Shown: positions 25,468 through 38,168, numbered from the stretch's first letter. The stretch: DNA of 64,000 bases from Colwellia sp. 20A7 (GCF_009832865.1 NZ_CP047130.1:186001-250000), one strand, 5' to 3'. A program made the numbers and translations. Notes: generated by a model from the letters alone, not told the origin.

Positions 25468-28400
25468 ATGACTATTAATAAATCGTCGGACAATAATGAT
25501 TTGAAAACTAATGTAGCTACTGCTGATGTTGTGCCTAGGCAAGGCATTTCAGTTATTTGGTTTATCCCTTTTATTGCGCTGATTTTTGGCGGTTGGTTAG
25601 CCATTAAGGCGATATCTGAACAAGGTGTTTTCATTACGATTGAATTTGAAAACGGCTCAGGTATTGTTCCGAAAAAAACAGAAGTACGTTATAAAGGTCT
25701 TGTCACTGGTTTAGTGAGTAAAGTTGAGCCTTCAGACGATCTCAAGTCTGTTATTGCTGAAGTTGAAATGACGCAATCTTTTACAGATTATCTTACTAAC
25801 AAAACAAAATTTTGGTTGGTAAGTGCTGACATTTCATTGCAAGGGGTTTCTGGTCTAGAGACGTTAGTATCGGGTAGTTATATTAATATTATTCCTGATA
25901 CTGATAAAAAGTCGCGAAGCCAAGATCACTTTATTGCATTAAATGAAGCGCCAGAACTAGATATGACCACGCCAGGATTACACCTAACTTTAAAAGCCAG
26001 TGTGCTAGGTTCAATTAGTGAAGATTCGCCTATTACGTTTAAACAAATACCTATTGGCTATGTTACGGGTTATCACTACGTTGAAGATAGCCAAGATATT
26101 AATATTAATATCTTTATTGAACAAGAGTATGCGCATTTAATTAAAGAAAATTCACTTTTTTGGAATATGAGTGGTGTACAGATCAACGCATCTATCGCTG
26201 CAGGTGTAAAAATAAATACTGGGTCATTAGGCTCTATTCTTGGTGGTGGTATTGCCGTTGATACGATGAGTTATCACGAAAAGTTACCTCCAGCTAAAAA
26301 CGGCCATATGTTTCCATTACATGCTGACTTTCAATCAGCAGAGATGGGGTATAGCATTGAACTTACATTAGATTGGAATTCAGACATTAACCATAATGCA
26401 GCGATTTTATATCAAGGTGTAACTATAGGTACTATTGAATCTTTTAGTAGAATAGATCCTAAAACTAGAAAAATTACCGCTCAAGCTAAAGTGAATCCCC
26501 GTATTGCTCCTTACTTAACAGAGCAATCTCAATTCTATCTGGTATCACCTAAAATTGACCTTTCGGGCGTCTCAAATGCAAAAGCTTTAATAACGGGGAC
26601 CTATATCAACATACGACCCTCTTTACAGGGTAAACCAATAAACAAGTTTCATGTTTTCAATGTTAAACCACCTTATTTATATGCTGAGCCAGGCTTACAT
26701 TTAATTATAGAGTCTAATAATAGAGATTCATTGCAAGTAGGGAATAACATTTATTTTAAACAACAAGTCATTGGTAGTATTCAAGCAATTGATACCGTAG
26801 GGGCTGAGCAACATTTAATACACATTCATATCCAAGATAAATATCAACACTATATTAAGTTAACTAGCCGTTTTTATAATAATTCAGGGCTTAAAGTTAA
26901 AGCGAGCCTTTTGGGGATAGATGTTGAAGCGCAATCACTGCAAAGTATTATTACGGGTGGTATTTCAATGATGAATGTTGACAGTTCTGATAATGCTTTA
27001 GCAGAAAACGCAGTCATTAATGGCGAAAAATTTACGTTATTTGCTAACCAAAAAATAGCAGAACAACGGGTCAGTTTTACTTTAGTTGCGTCTGCTAATG
27101 AAAAAATTAACGCTAGCACACGTGTTTTATATCGTGGCGTAGAAATAGGCGCTATTCACAGTATTGAGGCTGATGGCGATAACAGTAAATTATCGCTTGG
27201 CTTATTACCTGAATACGAACATATTTTACGAGAAGGCACCCAATTTTGGTTGGCTAAACCAAGTATTACTTTGTCTGGTGCAGCCGATACTGATGCATTA
27301 TTTGGTGGCGCTTATATAACGTTTGATTTTAACAGTGAAAGCCAAGTAGCCAAAACTAACTTTTCTTTATTAACGTCACCGCCAGCTAAATCAGCTAGCG
27401 CTCCAGGGTTGCAATTAAGTTTGCTCGCCAATAGTGCAACAGTAGCAACAGCGGGAAGTCGTATTAGTTATCGTGGTATTGTTGTTGGGCAAGTAGATAA
27501 CGTGGTCTTAGACAAAAAAACTGATAAAGTGCATGTGAATGTGACTATTGATGATGAACATAAAACGTTAATACAAGCCTATACTCGGTTCTATAATGCC
27601 AGTGGCATAACACTTAGCGGTGGATTAGGAGGTTTTGTTGTGAAAACAGAATCGATAGATGCCATGCTACGCGGTGGAATTAGCTTTTATAATCCAGAAG
27701 CTACTGAAAAAAAGCAAGCTCAAGTGAAAGAACTCGATAGCTTTGAGTTATTTGATAATGTTGAACAAGCTGAAAATGCAGGTTTAGCTATCAGTGTTTA
27801 TTTCAATGACTACACTGGTCTAAAAGTTAATACTCATGTTGTTTATCAAGGTCAAAAAATGGGTTCGATAACACGTTTAATATTTAACCCTGATGAAGTT
27901 GGAGTGACTGCTTTAGTATTGTTAAATGATATTGGGGCCAAATTTGCTCAAAAAGGTACTAATTTTTGGGTAGTTGAGCCAGAGATTGGCTTGGTAGGTT
28001 CGAAAAATGTTTCATCTTTACTCGATGGTGCGTTTATTTCATTGTTACCAAGTAATCAGCCAAGTAATCAATTAAGTGCACAACAAACAGTATTTGAAGC
28101 GCTTGAATTACCTCCTACTGTTAAACAATTACCTTATGGCTTGAATATTAAGCTAGTGACTGAACGCTTAGGGTCAGTACGTATTGGTAATCCTGTGCTA
28201 TACCGTCAAGTAAAAGTTGGTGTAGTGATTGGTATTGATTTATCACCAACGGCAGATACCGTTGATGTTTATATTAATATTGCCAAGCGTTATGCGCCTT
28301 TAGTTAATAGTGGTAGCAAGTTCTGGAATACAAGTGGTATTAATATTGATGCTGGTCTTTTTTCAGGCATTAATATTGATTCAGAGTCTATTGAAACCTT

Positions 28401-28545
28401 AATTTCTGGTGGTATTGCCTTTGCTAGTCCAGCATTATCAGCAGATGAGCCAGAAAGTGCTCCGTTAGTAAATAGCTTTTTGTTACATCAAACCCTTGAT
28501 AAAGATTGGTTAGAGTGGCAGCCTAAAATAGCAATAGACCAATAA
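25468..28545 (+). CDS. Multi-MCE-domain lipid transport protein (LetB/PqiB family), eight MCE domains
   Basis: After an N-terminal membrane anchor (ISVIWFIPFIALIFGGWLAI) the 1025-residue protein contains eight MCE repeats, starting near residues 50, 165, 290, 405, 525, 645, 760 and 875. They alternate in type: odd repeats end like FWLVSADISLQGVSGLETL, even ones like FWNMSGVQINASI followed by GGGIA. E. coli LetB has seven MCE domains and PqiB three. MCE proteins stack as hexameric rings forming a tube between inner and outer membranes for phospholipid movement. With the two PqiA-type genes upstream it makes a LetAB-like system with a longer tube. Confidence 0.92.
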   Translation: MTINKSSDNNDLKTNVATADVVPRQGISVIWFIPFIALIFGGWLAIKAISEQGVFITIEFENGSGIVPKKTEVRYKGLVTGLVSKVEPSDDLKSVIAEVEMTQSFTDYLTNKTKFWLVSADISLQGVSGLETLVSGSYINIIPDTDKKSRSQDHFIALNEAPELDMTTPGLHLTLKASVLGSISEDSPITFKQIPIGYVTGYHYVEDSQDININIFIEQEYAHLIKENSLFWNMSGVQINASIAAGVKINTGSLGSILGGGIAVDTMSYHEKLPPAKNGHMFPLHADFQSAEMGYSIELTLDWNSDINHNAAILYQGVTIGTIESFSRIDPKTRKITAQAKVNPRIAPYLTEQSQFYLVSPKIDLSGVSNAKALITGTYINIRPSLQGKPINKFHVFNVKPPYLYAEPGLHLIIESNNRDSLQVGNNIYFKQQVIGSIQAIDTVGAEQHLIHIHIQDKYQHYIKLTSRFYNNSGLKVKASLLGIDVEAQSLQSIITGGISMMNVDSSDNALAENAVINGEKFTLFANQKIAEQRVSFTLVASANEKINASTRVLYRGVEIGAIHSIEADGDNSKLSLGLLPEYEHILREGTQFWLAKPSITLSGAADTDALFGGAYITFDFNSESQVAKTNFSLLTSPPAKSASAPGLQLSLLANSATVATAGSRISYRGIVVGQVDNVVLDKKTDKVHVNVTIDDEHKTLIQAYTRFYNASGITLSGGLGGFVVKTESIDAMLRGGISFYNPEATEKKQAQVKELDSFELFDNVEQAENAGLAISVYFNDYTGLKVNTHVVYQGQKMGSITRLIFNPDEVGVTALVLLNDIGAKFAQKGTNFWVVEPEIGLVGSKNVSSLLDGAFISLLPSNQPSNQLSAQQTVFEALELPPTVKQLPYGLNIKLVTERLGSVRIGNPVLYRQVKVGVVIGIDLSPTADTVDVYINIAKRYAPLVNSGSKFWNTSGINIDAGLFSGINIDSESIETLISGGIAFASPALSADEPESAPLVNSFLLHQTLDKDWLEWQPKIAIDQ

Positions 28546-28563
28546 CATTATTGAAACCGTTCT

Positions 28564-30240
28564 TTACAGGGAATCTGAATTCAGTTTAGTATGTTTAGTT
28601 AAAGCAACAAATTCAGTAACTGCCTGTTCTGGATTGCTTGCTTCAGTGATTGCAGTAACTACAGCGATACTATCAACAGTCGTTGCTAGTACTTGAGGTG
28701 CTCGTGCTAAATTAATACCGCCTATGGCCACGACGGGAATAGGTGGTGTTTTAGATCTTAATGCTAATAACTGGCGTAAGTTATCTATCCCTTGAATTTG
28801 TCCTGTCATATCTTTAGTTTTTGTTGGAAAAATTGCGCCAATAGCTAAATACGAAGGCTGTAACTGTTGTGCGAGTAAAAACTCATAACAGCCATGTGTG
28901 CTGATACCAAGCTTAAGCCCTGCCTGTTGAATTTTTTCTAAATCGGCTTTATTTAAATCCTCTTGCCCAATATGAACGCCATAAGCATTATATTTTATAG
29001 CCAGTTCCCAATAATCATTAATAAATAGTCGAGTTTTATATTTTTTGGCTACATTAATCGCTTCAATAAGAATTTGTTCAAGCTCGGTTTCATCTAGATT
29101 CTTCACTCTTAGTTGAATTATGTTCAACCCTAAAGGTAATAAACGTTTTAACCACGCTATTGAGTCTACTACTGGGTATAACCCGAGCTTCTCACCTTGT
29201 AAATTTAGCGATGCAAATGCAGGTAAGTTTTGATGTTGTTGATTGAGTGTATCTACTACCGTTGGAAATAATTCATTTAAACAAACCTGTGACTCCACCT
29301 CTGATGGTAATATTGCTGGCCAAGCGAGTTGTTCAAAAGCGCCATAATATTGATGCTGTTGCTCAACGCTAATGTTTTGTGTTGCCGCTAGCCCTTGGTT
29401 GATAAATGCTTTAGCTAAGGTAAAAGCGTCTCGCACTAAATATCCTTTTGCTAAACACGATGCTAAGGCGCTTGCGAAACTACAACCACCGCCATGACTA
29501 TAATGAGTGTTAAGTCGAGGTGAGCTGAGTTGATATTCGATTGGTTGAAAGCATTTATCTTGGTTATCCTGCTTTATTTGATTAAGTTGGTGGTAACAGT
29601 AATCAATGCAGTGGTGATTATTTTTACTGTGACCACCTTTAATGATGATGCTTTTGATAGCAAATTCTTGATGAATTTTTTTCGCAAGTTGCTTGACGCT
29701 AAGCTGACTTATATTAGGCTTAATTCTGTTAGGTTGAGCTATATTAAGTGAGTTAGTTTCTTTTTCTATCATTGAACTTACAAAAAAATGCGCTTCATTT
29801 ATATTAGGGGTAAGTACATCAATTTGTTGTAATAATGGAGCTAGGTCAAGCACTGATAATTGACTGAAATTACCACCAACACTGGCTTGTCCTACGGGAT
29901 CATAAACAGTAATTAATTGGGGAAGCTTTGTTTTTAGTTGTTGTAGTGTCGAAGCTAACCATAAAGCCTGTATATTATCGGCTAGTAAACCAATTTTTAT
30001 TACTGCCGGCGGCTTGTCCTCAATCAGTGTCGTTACTTGTTGTTGTAAAATATCGACAGCAACAGGGTTAACCGAGATTAGCTGATTTGAATTTTGTACC
30101 GTATTGGCGGTAATTAATGTACACACTTCAACACCCAAGCTATGACCCGTTTTTATATCGGCAGCAATACCGGCACCACCAGAGCAATCACTGCCTGAAA
30201 TACTCCATATTATTGGTTTTTTCTGACTATTATTTATCAT
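28564..30240 (-). CDS. thiDE: Bifunctional HMP(-P) kinase / thiamine-phosphate synthase (ThiD-ThiE fusion)
   Basis: The first 270 or so residues are ThiD ([51 protein letters not shown]), which phosphorylates hydroxymethylpyrimidine. Residues about 345-550 are ThiE ([69 protein letters not shown]), which joins HMP-PP to the thiazole phosphate. The ATG at 30240 overlaps the thiG stop as ATGA and is preferred to an upstream TTG at 30252. It is last in the riboswitch-controlled thiamine operon. Confidence 0.95.
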   Translation of the reverse strand: MINNSQKKPIIWSISGSDCSGGAGIAADIKTGHSLGVEVCTLITANTVQNSNQLISVNPVAVDILQQQVTTLIEDKPPAVIKIGLLADNIQALWLASTLQQLKTKLPQLITVYDPVGQASVGGNFSQLSVLDLAPLLQQIDVLTPNINEAHFFVSSMIEKETNSLNIAQPNRIKPNISQLSVKQLAKKIHQEFAIKSIIIKGGHSKNNHHCIDYCYHQLNQIKQDNQDKCFQPIEYQLSSPRLNTHYSHGGGCSFASALASCLAKGYLVRDAFTLAKAFINQGLAATQNISVEQQHQYYGAFEQLAWPAILPSEVESQVCLNELFPTVVDTLNQQHQNLPAFASLNLQGEKLGLYPVVDSIAWLKRLLPLGLNIIQLRVKNLDETELEQILIEAINVAKKYKTRLFINDYWELAIKYNAYGVHIGQEDLNKADLEKIQQAGLKLGISTHGCYEFLLAQQLQPSYLAIGAIFPTKTKDMTGQIQGIDNLRQLLALRSKTPPIPVVAIGGINLARAPQVLATTVDSIAVVTAITEASNPEQAVTEFVALTKHTKLNSDSL

Positions 30241-31031
30241 TGTTGATGCCAAAATGGCGTATCTAAAGTAGGGGTTGATGGATGAGCGGTCTGTCGTTGT
30301 TCCATTATTCCGGCAATGTAACCTTGTTCGCCAGCTTGTAAAGCTTGGCTAAATGCTTTTGCCATAAGAATAGGGTTATCAGCTAAAGCAATTGCACTAT
30401 TTAATAATACGCCGTCATAGCCCATTTCCATAGCTAAGCAAGCGTCCGAGGGCTTACCTATACCGGCATCTAAAATGAGCGTTGCTTGAGGTAAGCGTAG
30501 GCGAATAGTTTCTAAATTATAGGGGTTCATTAAGCCTTTTCCCGTACCAATAGGTGAAGCCCAAGGCATAATCACTTGGCAGCCTAAGTCATACAAGCGC
30601 TGACATAAAACTAAGTCATCGGTACAGTAGGGTAGCACTTTAAAACCGTCATTGATAAGCTGTTCAGCGGCGCTGAGTAACTCAATAGGATCAGGCTGTA
30701 AATTGTAGTCATCACCGATGACTTCGAGTTTTATCCAGTCCGTTTGAAAAATTTCTTTACTCATTTTAGCGAGGGTAACTGCTTCTTTAGCTGTTCTACA
30801 GCCAGCAGTGTTTGGTAATAAGTAACCATCAACTTGTTTTACTATAGACTGTAAATATTGCCATATTTTTTGCCCTGATTGTTCTGCTGGATTTTGTCTC
30901 TTCAATGACAAGGTAATAACTTGTGAACCACTGGCAATAATGGCTTGTTTCATAATTTCAGGGGAAGGGTAGAGCGCACTACCAATTAATAATCGACTAT
31001 CGAGCTTTTGGCCGTAAAGTGTTAATGACAT
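30237..31031 (-). CDS. thiG: Thiazole synthase ThiG
   Basis: The 264-residue TIM-barrel enzyme builds the thiazole ring from deoxyxylulose 5-phosphate, ThiS thiocarboxylate and dehydroglycine. Family motifs include [34 protein letters not shown] with the Schiff-base Lys, [12 protein letters not shown] and [17 protein letters not shown]. Gaps of 5 bp to thiS and a 4-bp overlap with thiDE show coupled expression. Dehydroglycine is presumably supplied by ThiO two genes upstream rather than by the radical enzyme ThiH. Confidence 0.97.
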   Translation of the reverse strand: MSLTLYGQKLDSRLLIGSALYPSPEIMKQAIIASGSQVITLSLKRQNPAEQSGQKIWQYLQSIVKQVDGYLLPNTAGCRTAKEAVTLAKMSKEIFQTDWIKLEVIGDDYNLQPDPIELLSAAEQLINDGFKVLPYCTDDLVLCQRLYDLGCQVIMPWASPIGTGKGLMNPYNLETIRLRLPQATLILDAGIGKPSDACLAMEMGYDGVLLNSAIALADNPILMAKAFSQALQAGEQGYIAGIMEQRQTAHPSTPTLDTPFWHQQ

Positions 31032-31036
31032 AGCTA

Positions 31037-31249
31037 TTAACCTCCTTGAATGGGTAAAAGTACATCGATACTATCCCCATTAATAACATGAGTATTCTCA
31101 TAGTCTTCTCGACTAACAAAGTCACCATTAACAGCTACGGCAAAGGTACTTTGTTGTGGCTCTATAAAATATAAGGCTAATGCAGCATTGATTGTTATTT
31201 TTGATTCGTGATTAAGTGAATATGATTGGCCATTAATATGTATATTCAT
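31037..31249 (-). CDS. thiS: Sulfur-carrier protein ThiS
   Basis: A 70-residue ubiquitin-like protein ending in Gly-Gly (VLLPIQGG), the group that is adenylated and converted to a thiocarboxylate to donate sulfur to the thiazole. The partner adenylyltransferase ThiF is not in this operon and must be elsewhere. It lies between thiO (11 bp) and thiG (5 bp). Confidence 0.95.
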   Translation of the reverse strand: MNIHINGQSYSLNHESKITINAALALYFIEPQQSTFAVAVNGDFVSREDYENTHVINGDSIDVLLPIQGG

Positions 31250-31260
31250 GATATTGCCTT

Positions 31261-32430
31261 TTATGTGTTGTACGGTTGTAGCGTATTTTGCTGCGTAAGT
31301 GTTTGTACCGCTAATAAATGCTCATAAGGTAACGTTTGTACTTTACCCGACACTTTGTTGTTTACTACCGCGAGTACTTGTTGCAAAACTACAGGCGAAA
31401 TTAAAAAGCCGTGGCGGAACAACCCATTTATTTGTATTAACGTGCCTTGTACAATAATTTGAGGCTGGTTATCGCTAAAAGCAGGGCGAGATTGGCTAAT
31501 ATGTTGACGAATGTTAGCTTCAGCAAACCCCGGGTGAACACTATAAGCTGCGCTTAATAATTCCATTGCTGAGCGTACGGTCATATTTCCGCTATCATCA
31601 CTTTCAATTTCAGTGGCACCAACGACATAAAAACCTTTTTCTTTGGGCGCAATATAAAGTTGATATCGTGGATGCATTAATCGAATAGGACGTGATAAAT
31701 GGACATCGGGTGCGAATAACTGAAATAGCTCACCACGCACAGAGCGTAAATCAGTTAAGGGAGCACAATGATTATTAGCGCTTTTAATACTAGCGCCAGT
31801 CCCTCGGCAATCAAGAACTAAATCAAAGGTTTGGCTTTGTTGTTTAGCACCTTTGGTTGTATAAGAAATAGAGCTTTCGTGGGCAGCCGTTTTTATTTCG
31901 GTCACTAATGTTTCACTGAGCCAATCGATACCTTCTTTCTCAAGTTGCTTACGTAAAGCAACGAGTAATCGACGATTACCAATTTGCCCTTCCTGGGGTA
32001 GATACAAGCCTTGGTTAAAGCTACGGCCAAGCTCTGGCTCTAACTCAGTTAGTTGGGCACGATTTAATGGATGTTGCTTTTGATCTGGATAATGATGCTG
32101 TAAATGGCGAGTAAAACGTAGGTAATCTCCTTTATCTTGTTCGTGACTCACCATAATGGTGCCAGTTTGCTGAAAGAAGGTATGCTCATCTAAGCTTGCA
32201 AGTAAGCTTGGCCACAAAGATAATGATTCAAACCCCATGGCGACAATATTCTCTTCACAATGGAGTGATTCACCTAAAGGCGTTAATAAACCTGCTGCCG
32301 CATAAGCGGCGCTGTTATGTGCGAGCTTAGTGTCTTTATCAAATAAAGACACCTTAAATTCAGCTTGGCGATGTAAAGATAAGGCGAGTAACCGCCCTAT
32401 TAACCCCGCACCTACAATGGCAACTTTCAT
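31261..32430 (-). CDS. thiO: Glycine oxidase ThiO (FAD-dependent)
   Basis: The 389-residue flavoenzyme begins with an ADP-binding fold (VAIVGAGLIGRLLALSL, then FDKD) and has the DAO-family C-terminus. VVGATEIESDD and INGLFRHGFLISPVVLQQ match ThiO. It oxidises glycine to the imine used by ThiG and needs oxygen, so this operon has the aerobic route instead of ThiH. It follows thiC after a 200-bp gap filled by a palindromic repeat. Confidence 0.93.
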   Translation of the reverse strand: MKVAIVGAGLIGRLLALSLHRQAEFKVSLFDKDTKLAHNSAAYAAAGLLTPLGESLHCEENIVAMGFESLSLWPSLLASLDEHTFFQQTGTIMVSHEQDKGDYLRFTRHLQHHYPDQKQHPLNRAQLTELEPELGRSFNQGLYLPQEGQIGNRRLLVALRKQLEKEGIDWLSETLVTEIKTAAHESSISYTTKGAKQQSQTFDLVLDCRGTGASIKSANNHCAPLTDLRSVRGELFQLFAPDVHLSRPIRLMHPRYQLYIAPKEKGFYVVGATEIESDDSGNMTVRSAMELLSAAYSVHPGFAEANIRQHISQSRPAFSDNQPQIIVQGTLIQINGLFRHGFLISPVVLQQVLAVVNNKVSGKVQTLPYEHLLAVQTLTQQNTLQPYNT

Positions 32431-32434
32431 TATT

Positions 32435-32629
32435 TAACCTCAACTCGGTTTAAGATGTTTTTAACTATCTGAATTACAATGTAATTATATTTAAACTTAT
32501 ACTCTAGCTTGATAGTTTTTCTTAATTCAAGGCAAATTTCGCGTCAATAGCTAGTCTATTGCAAGTAAATTTAACGATGAAGTCAGGAAAAATAGCTGCT
32601 AGAGAAGAATTTGTTAAGCCGAGCTGAGG

Positions 32630-32632
<3 letters not shown>
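32435..32632. repeat. Palindromic repeat element between thiC and thiO
   Basis: The ends TAACCTCAACTCGGTTTA (32435-32452) and TAAGCCGAGCTGAGGTTA (32615-32632) are inverted repeats matching at 15 of 18 positions. Inside are a second inverted pair around TTTTTCTTAATTCAAGG and a central CAATAG/CTATTG hairpin (32545-32561). The element fills the thiC-thiO gap almost exactly, and its right end overlaps the thiC stop codon. There is no coding content; it resembles a MITE or large REP-type element within an operon. Confidence 0.6.
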
Positions 32633-34663
<2,031 letters not shown>

Positions 34664-34749
34664 CTATTTTAATACATTAAAAAAGAAGCGGAATGACAAC
34701 AATAAAGGTGTGTAATGAAGAAAGTTACGTCAAATAGCCGCAACTTTCT

Positions 34750-34830
34750 CTTGTTCCCTACGCAGATACTAATCTGTTCAGGTATTACGGATCCCGCTTA
34801 CGCGATCTCAGCCTTTGGCACTCCGACAAG
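34750..34830 (-). ncRNA. TPP riboswitch (THI element) controlling the thiamine operon
   Basis: Reading the minus strand: P1 arm CTTGTCGGAGTGCC, then GGCTGAGATCGCG, ACCTGAACAGATTAGTATCT, GCGTAGGGAACAAG. These are the conserved TPP aptamer blocks, and the CTTGT/ACAAG ends pair. It lies about 95 bases before the thiC ATG. The rest of 34655-35060 has no visible gene; the far side should hold the promoters of thiC and of the divergent membrane protein gene. Confidence 0.97.
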
Positions 34831-35060
34831 TTTGCGTTATTAGCTATGCTAGTAACGCGGAAAGATTCTAACGCGATGCGAATGTAGTAAGCAAGTAAAA
34901 GTTGAAACGCTATTTTAAGTGGTTAATGCTAAAGAAACGAATGAAAAAATAAAGATTACCTTTATATCGGTTAACTTTAATCGCTGTTTTTCAAAGTAAA
35001 AGTTAAGTAAACTCTACACGTTAAAAAATTAACATAGTAAGTATTATACAGGAGTACTGC

Positions 35061-36947
35061 ATGGCGTTTGATTATGGTTCCATAGATTTAGGATTAAAAA
35101 ATCCATTTAAGAAAGAGGGCGTCGCCACTGCTATTCGGGGGATCATTCAAACATTATTAGGGGTATATTTATTAATTACAGCCGCTAGTTTAGTAAAGGA
35201 AGATGCCGGCACTGGTTGGATATTGGTGATCTTTGGTTTATTTTTATTACTTGGCGGTCTTCGTGCTACAGGTGGTGGAATTTATGCCACTATGCGATAT
35301 TTTGTTGGTCGTAATCATCCTACTTCACTAGCGCGAAATTTTAGTAAGTCAGAATTAAGTACTGCCGAAGAAGAAGCAAAATATGTCGCGTACAATGCTA
35401 AAGTGTTGGAGGAAATGCTTGTTGGACGTAAAAATAGTACTTTTGTTGAGCCACAAGGGTTTTTAGCTAGGTTATTACATACCTTAATACCCAAGTTATT
35501 ATTTATGCCTTACCCAATTCGCAACATGTCACAAAAATTGTTTGCTGCTTGGGTTCAAACTATTACCGCATTAATTGCCTATAGCTTTGTTGCTTTCGTC
35601 TCTCTGGCTGGTTTTGCGGGCGAAATTGGTGAATTAACTTTTCCAATATATTCAACCTTCTTAATGCTATATTTACTCTTAGTATGGAGAAGTGCAGGCC
35701 AACCCATTGCTCGAGATGCTGAAAAAAATATCAATTCTTTAGGGACGGGTAATTTAGTTAAAGTCATTGCTTTGTCGTTATTGTTACCTGTTGTGATTGG
35801 TGCCATATTGTCATGGATTCTGGCATCAACAGATATTACTCCTAAGGAAATCAATGACTGGTTGGTTAATTTACCTAGTTTAAATACTGCTTTATATTTC
35901 ATAGCTTTATTTACTTTAGCAATTGCTTGTACGGCTATCATTTTATTTATGGTACGCAAACGATTAGAGCATGCTAACCCTAAAGCTGAAGTTTCTGAGT
36001 TAAGAGAGAATTGGCAAGAATCAGTTCACCCTAATGAAATATTTATTAATTTAGACAATTTAGTGATGGCCAACCGTCGTTATAAAGAAGTGCCGAACCG
36101 TGTTTATAAAGAGCTTGATCCACAGCTTGAAGAGCAAGTCGATGGTAAAGGTGGCTTTAAAGGAGAGTTGCTTCAAGAAATTCAGCCTAAAGTTAAAATG
36201 ATGGACTTAGGGGCTAGTTTTGATCTAGCACGTTTAATCACGTTAATAAGTGGCAATCTTTTATTTATATTGTCAGTGATTATCACTTTTTCATTAGCTT
36301 ATTCAATTGTTGATGTTTATCAATTTATTAAAGCTGCAGCGATAAACTCTACTAGTGATTTATTGAGTGATGCGTTGTTTACGGATTTTTCTAATTTGTT
36401 GATGTCTGCTTTCCAGGTGTTTTTGGTGGGATACCTTATTCGATCGTTTGCTTTATTAATGACGAATGTAGCGCATTTATTTTTTGCCGAAATTCAATTT
36501 GAATCGCTATTAGTTTACTTTAAGTGTGAAGGTACTTTTACTGAATCTAAAATAGCGACAGGTACAGGGATTCATGACAGTACTCGTTCTGAAAATACGC
36601 TGGTTAGAAGTAGTATTACTCCGTGGATTATTACATCAAGAATAGTATCGACAACTTTTGCTGATACAGGGATGAAAAATTTAGAACATCCAAGAACTAT
36701 TCTTGAAATGCATAAAAATGACGAAGAATTAGCATCGATTAAAAATGATATTATTTCATTCTTAAAAGATAGAGAATCTATTGCTGCAATTACCAGTGAG
36801 CGAGATTTGGGAAATGCTTCACAAATTCATCAACTGAATCAACAAACACGTGCGATGCCAACACAAGAACGCATTGAGCAAGATGAGGAAGCGGCAGGTT
36901 ATTTAAGACAAGAGGAAAATATGTCTGACGATAACAAATTGTCGTAA
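35061..36947 (+). CDS. Large polytopic membrane protein, family not recognised
   Basis: A 628-residue protein with clear membrane segments near residues 28-45, 55-75, 165-190, 195-215, 235-255, 275-300, 395-420 and 445-470, and soluble stretches between them. The N-terminal part contains a Gly-rich hairpin of two segments (LLLGGLRATGGGIYATMRYF). The C-terminal 150 residues are soluble and charged. The ATG has AGGAG upstream. No transport or enzyme motif was seen. It is monocistronic, divergent from the thiamine operon, with an inverted repeat just downstream. Confidence 0.75.
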   Translation: MAFDYGSIDLGLKNPFKKEGVATAIRGIIQTLLGVYLLITAASLVKEDAGTGWILVIFGLFLLLGGLRATGGGIYATMRYFVGRNHPTSLARNFSKSELSTAEEEAKYVAYNAKVLEEMLVGRKNSTFVEPQGFLARLLHTLIPKLLFMPYPIRNMSQKLFAAWVQTITALIAYSFVAFVSLAGFAGEIGELTFPIYSTFLMLYLLLVWRSAGQPIARDAEKNINSLGTGNLVKVIALSLLLPVVIGAILSWILASTDITPKEINDWLVNLPSLNTALYFIALFTLAIACTAIILFMVRKRLEHANPKAEVSELRENWQESVHPNEIFINLDNLVMANRRYKEVPNRVYKELDPQLEEQVDGKGGFKGELLQEIQPKVKMMDLGASFDLARLITLISGNLLFILSVIITFSLAYSIVDVYQFIKAAAINSTSDLLSDALFTDFSNLLMSAFQVFLVGYLIRSFALLMTNVAHLFFAEIQFESLLVYFKCEGTFTESKIATGTGIHDSTRSENTLVRSSITPWIITSRIVSTTFADTGMKNLEHPRTILEMHKNDEELASIKNDIISFLKDRESIAAITSERDLGNASQIHQLNQQTRAMPTQERIEQDEEAAGYLRQEENMSDDNKLS

Positions 36948-37361
36948 CTTTTTTTTCATCCTATAAATGCGACAGAATTAAGTGGCATTTATAGGTTCAT
37001 AGAAGGATAGTCAGTTTAATTTTTTTGCTAGTTGACTGTTTTCTTGCTGGTTTATGACTTTATTCGTTCCCTTCATCGTTACATCCATTAAATATTGTCG
37101 ATGTGATTAAATAATAGTCGTCGAGTTTTTTTACACACTATCAGTGTTTCGTTAACCTTAATATTGACCTGCAGATAAAGTGATTGTAAATCAACGGCTT
37201 GCAATGTTGGCTTGTTTTTTGCTTTAGTGGGTGATGATTTATTATTAACAATAAATATATCAATTGTTTACCCTTTGTTTAATACAATGGACGAAACAAA
37301 GTTTACTACTATTATCATTAACGGTAATGAAATAAATAATTTATATCTCAAGGAAATAAAA
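36948..37361. other. Gene-free stretch with a hairpin after the membrane protein gene
   Basis: CCTATAAATGC (36960-36970) pairs with GCATTTATAGG (36984-36994), probably the end of the upstream transcript, though no T run follows. An upstream extension of the next reading frame to 37212 exists but has no ribosome site and would bury the signal peptide. Nothing else is recognisable. Confidence 0.5.
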
Positions 37362-38066
37362 ATGAAAAAAACATTTATCGGCGCAGTATTCTTATTAGCT
37401 TCTTCTTCAGCATTTGCAGGCTTAATCACTGAAACAGGTACATTTGGAACACAAGGTAGTTCAACAGATGTACCTTTAGGTACTTTAAGCGAAACAATTT
37501 CTATTAATGCTTTTGATACTCAATTAGGTACGCTTACCGGTGTTGATATTACAGTATTTGGTCAAATTGATACCGTAGGTACTTCTACAAACACAGCTAC
37601 CGCTAATGGTCGTGCTGACGTTGCTATGCATATTCAAAACCCATGGCAGGTAACGACTTTAGCAGCCGATGGTTATGTATTCCAAGCGTCAGCTTTTAAT
37701 TATTTAACAGATCAGAGCTCAGCAAGCGGTTTTGATATGGCTTCGGGTGATACATTTAACTTTTCATTAACTTCAGGTGAATTGAGCTCTGCATTAACTG
37801 GCGTTAATCTTGCTGCCTTCACTACTGGTTTAGCAGTAGATTTTAACTTCTCGGGTCTACCTATCACTGCCTTATCAAACGTTTTAGAATCAGGTACTGG
37901 TGATTTCGTAAATAACGTAGCAACAGCATCTTGGGGTAAAGTGGTAGTTAATTACACGTATTCAGATAGCCCTGCTACATCTGTTTCTGAACCAGGTACA
38001 TTAGCTATATTAGCATTAGGTTTAGTTGGCTTTGCTGCTAGCCGTAAGAAAAAAGCTTCATTATAA
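37362..38066 (+). CDS. PEP-CTERM sorting-domain protein
   Basis: The ATG at 37362 follows AAGGAA and opens a signal peptide (KKTFIGAVFLLASSSAFA). The 234-residue product is rich in Thr, Ser and Gly. It ends in SEPGTLAILALG, a hydrophobic segment and SRKKKASL, a PEP-CTERM-like tail in which SEP replaces PEP, as in many Alteromonadales members. It is secreted and probably processed by an exosortase-type system. Its core is unrelated to the 13930 protein. A strong terminator follows. Confidence 0.87.
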   Translation: MKKTFIGAVFLLASSSAFAGLITETGTFGTQGSSTDVPLGTLSETISINAFDTQLGTLTGVDITVFGQIDTVGTSTNTATANGRADVAMHIQNPWQVTTLAADGYVFQASAFNYLTDQSSASGFDMASGDTFNFSLTSGELSSALTGVNLAAFTTGLAVDFNFSGLPITALSNVLESGTGDFVNNVATASWGKVVVNYTYSDSPATSVSEPGTLAILALGLVGFAASRKKKASL

Positions 38067-38100
38067 GTTTTTTTAGCGAGTTATCGTAACGTTCTATTTT

Positions 38101-38140
38101 AAATACCTAACCTTAGCAATAAGGTTAGGTATTTCTTTTT
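38101..38140. terminator. Strong terminator after the PEP-CTERM gene
   Basis: AAATACCTAACCTTA pairs perfectly with TAAGGTTAGGTATTT around a 4-base loop and is followed by CTTTTT: a 15-bp stem. Confidence 0.88.
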
Positions 38141-38168
38141 AAACTGTTGTGATTTTCGTCATTGCTAT

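Noticed and set aside
37212..37361. Upstream extension of the PEP-CTERM gene
   Set aside because: It would place 50 residues before an obvious signal peptide; the ATG at 37362 has AAGGAA in front.
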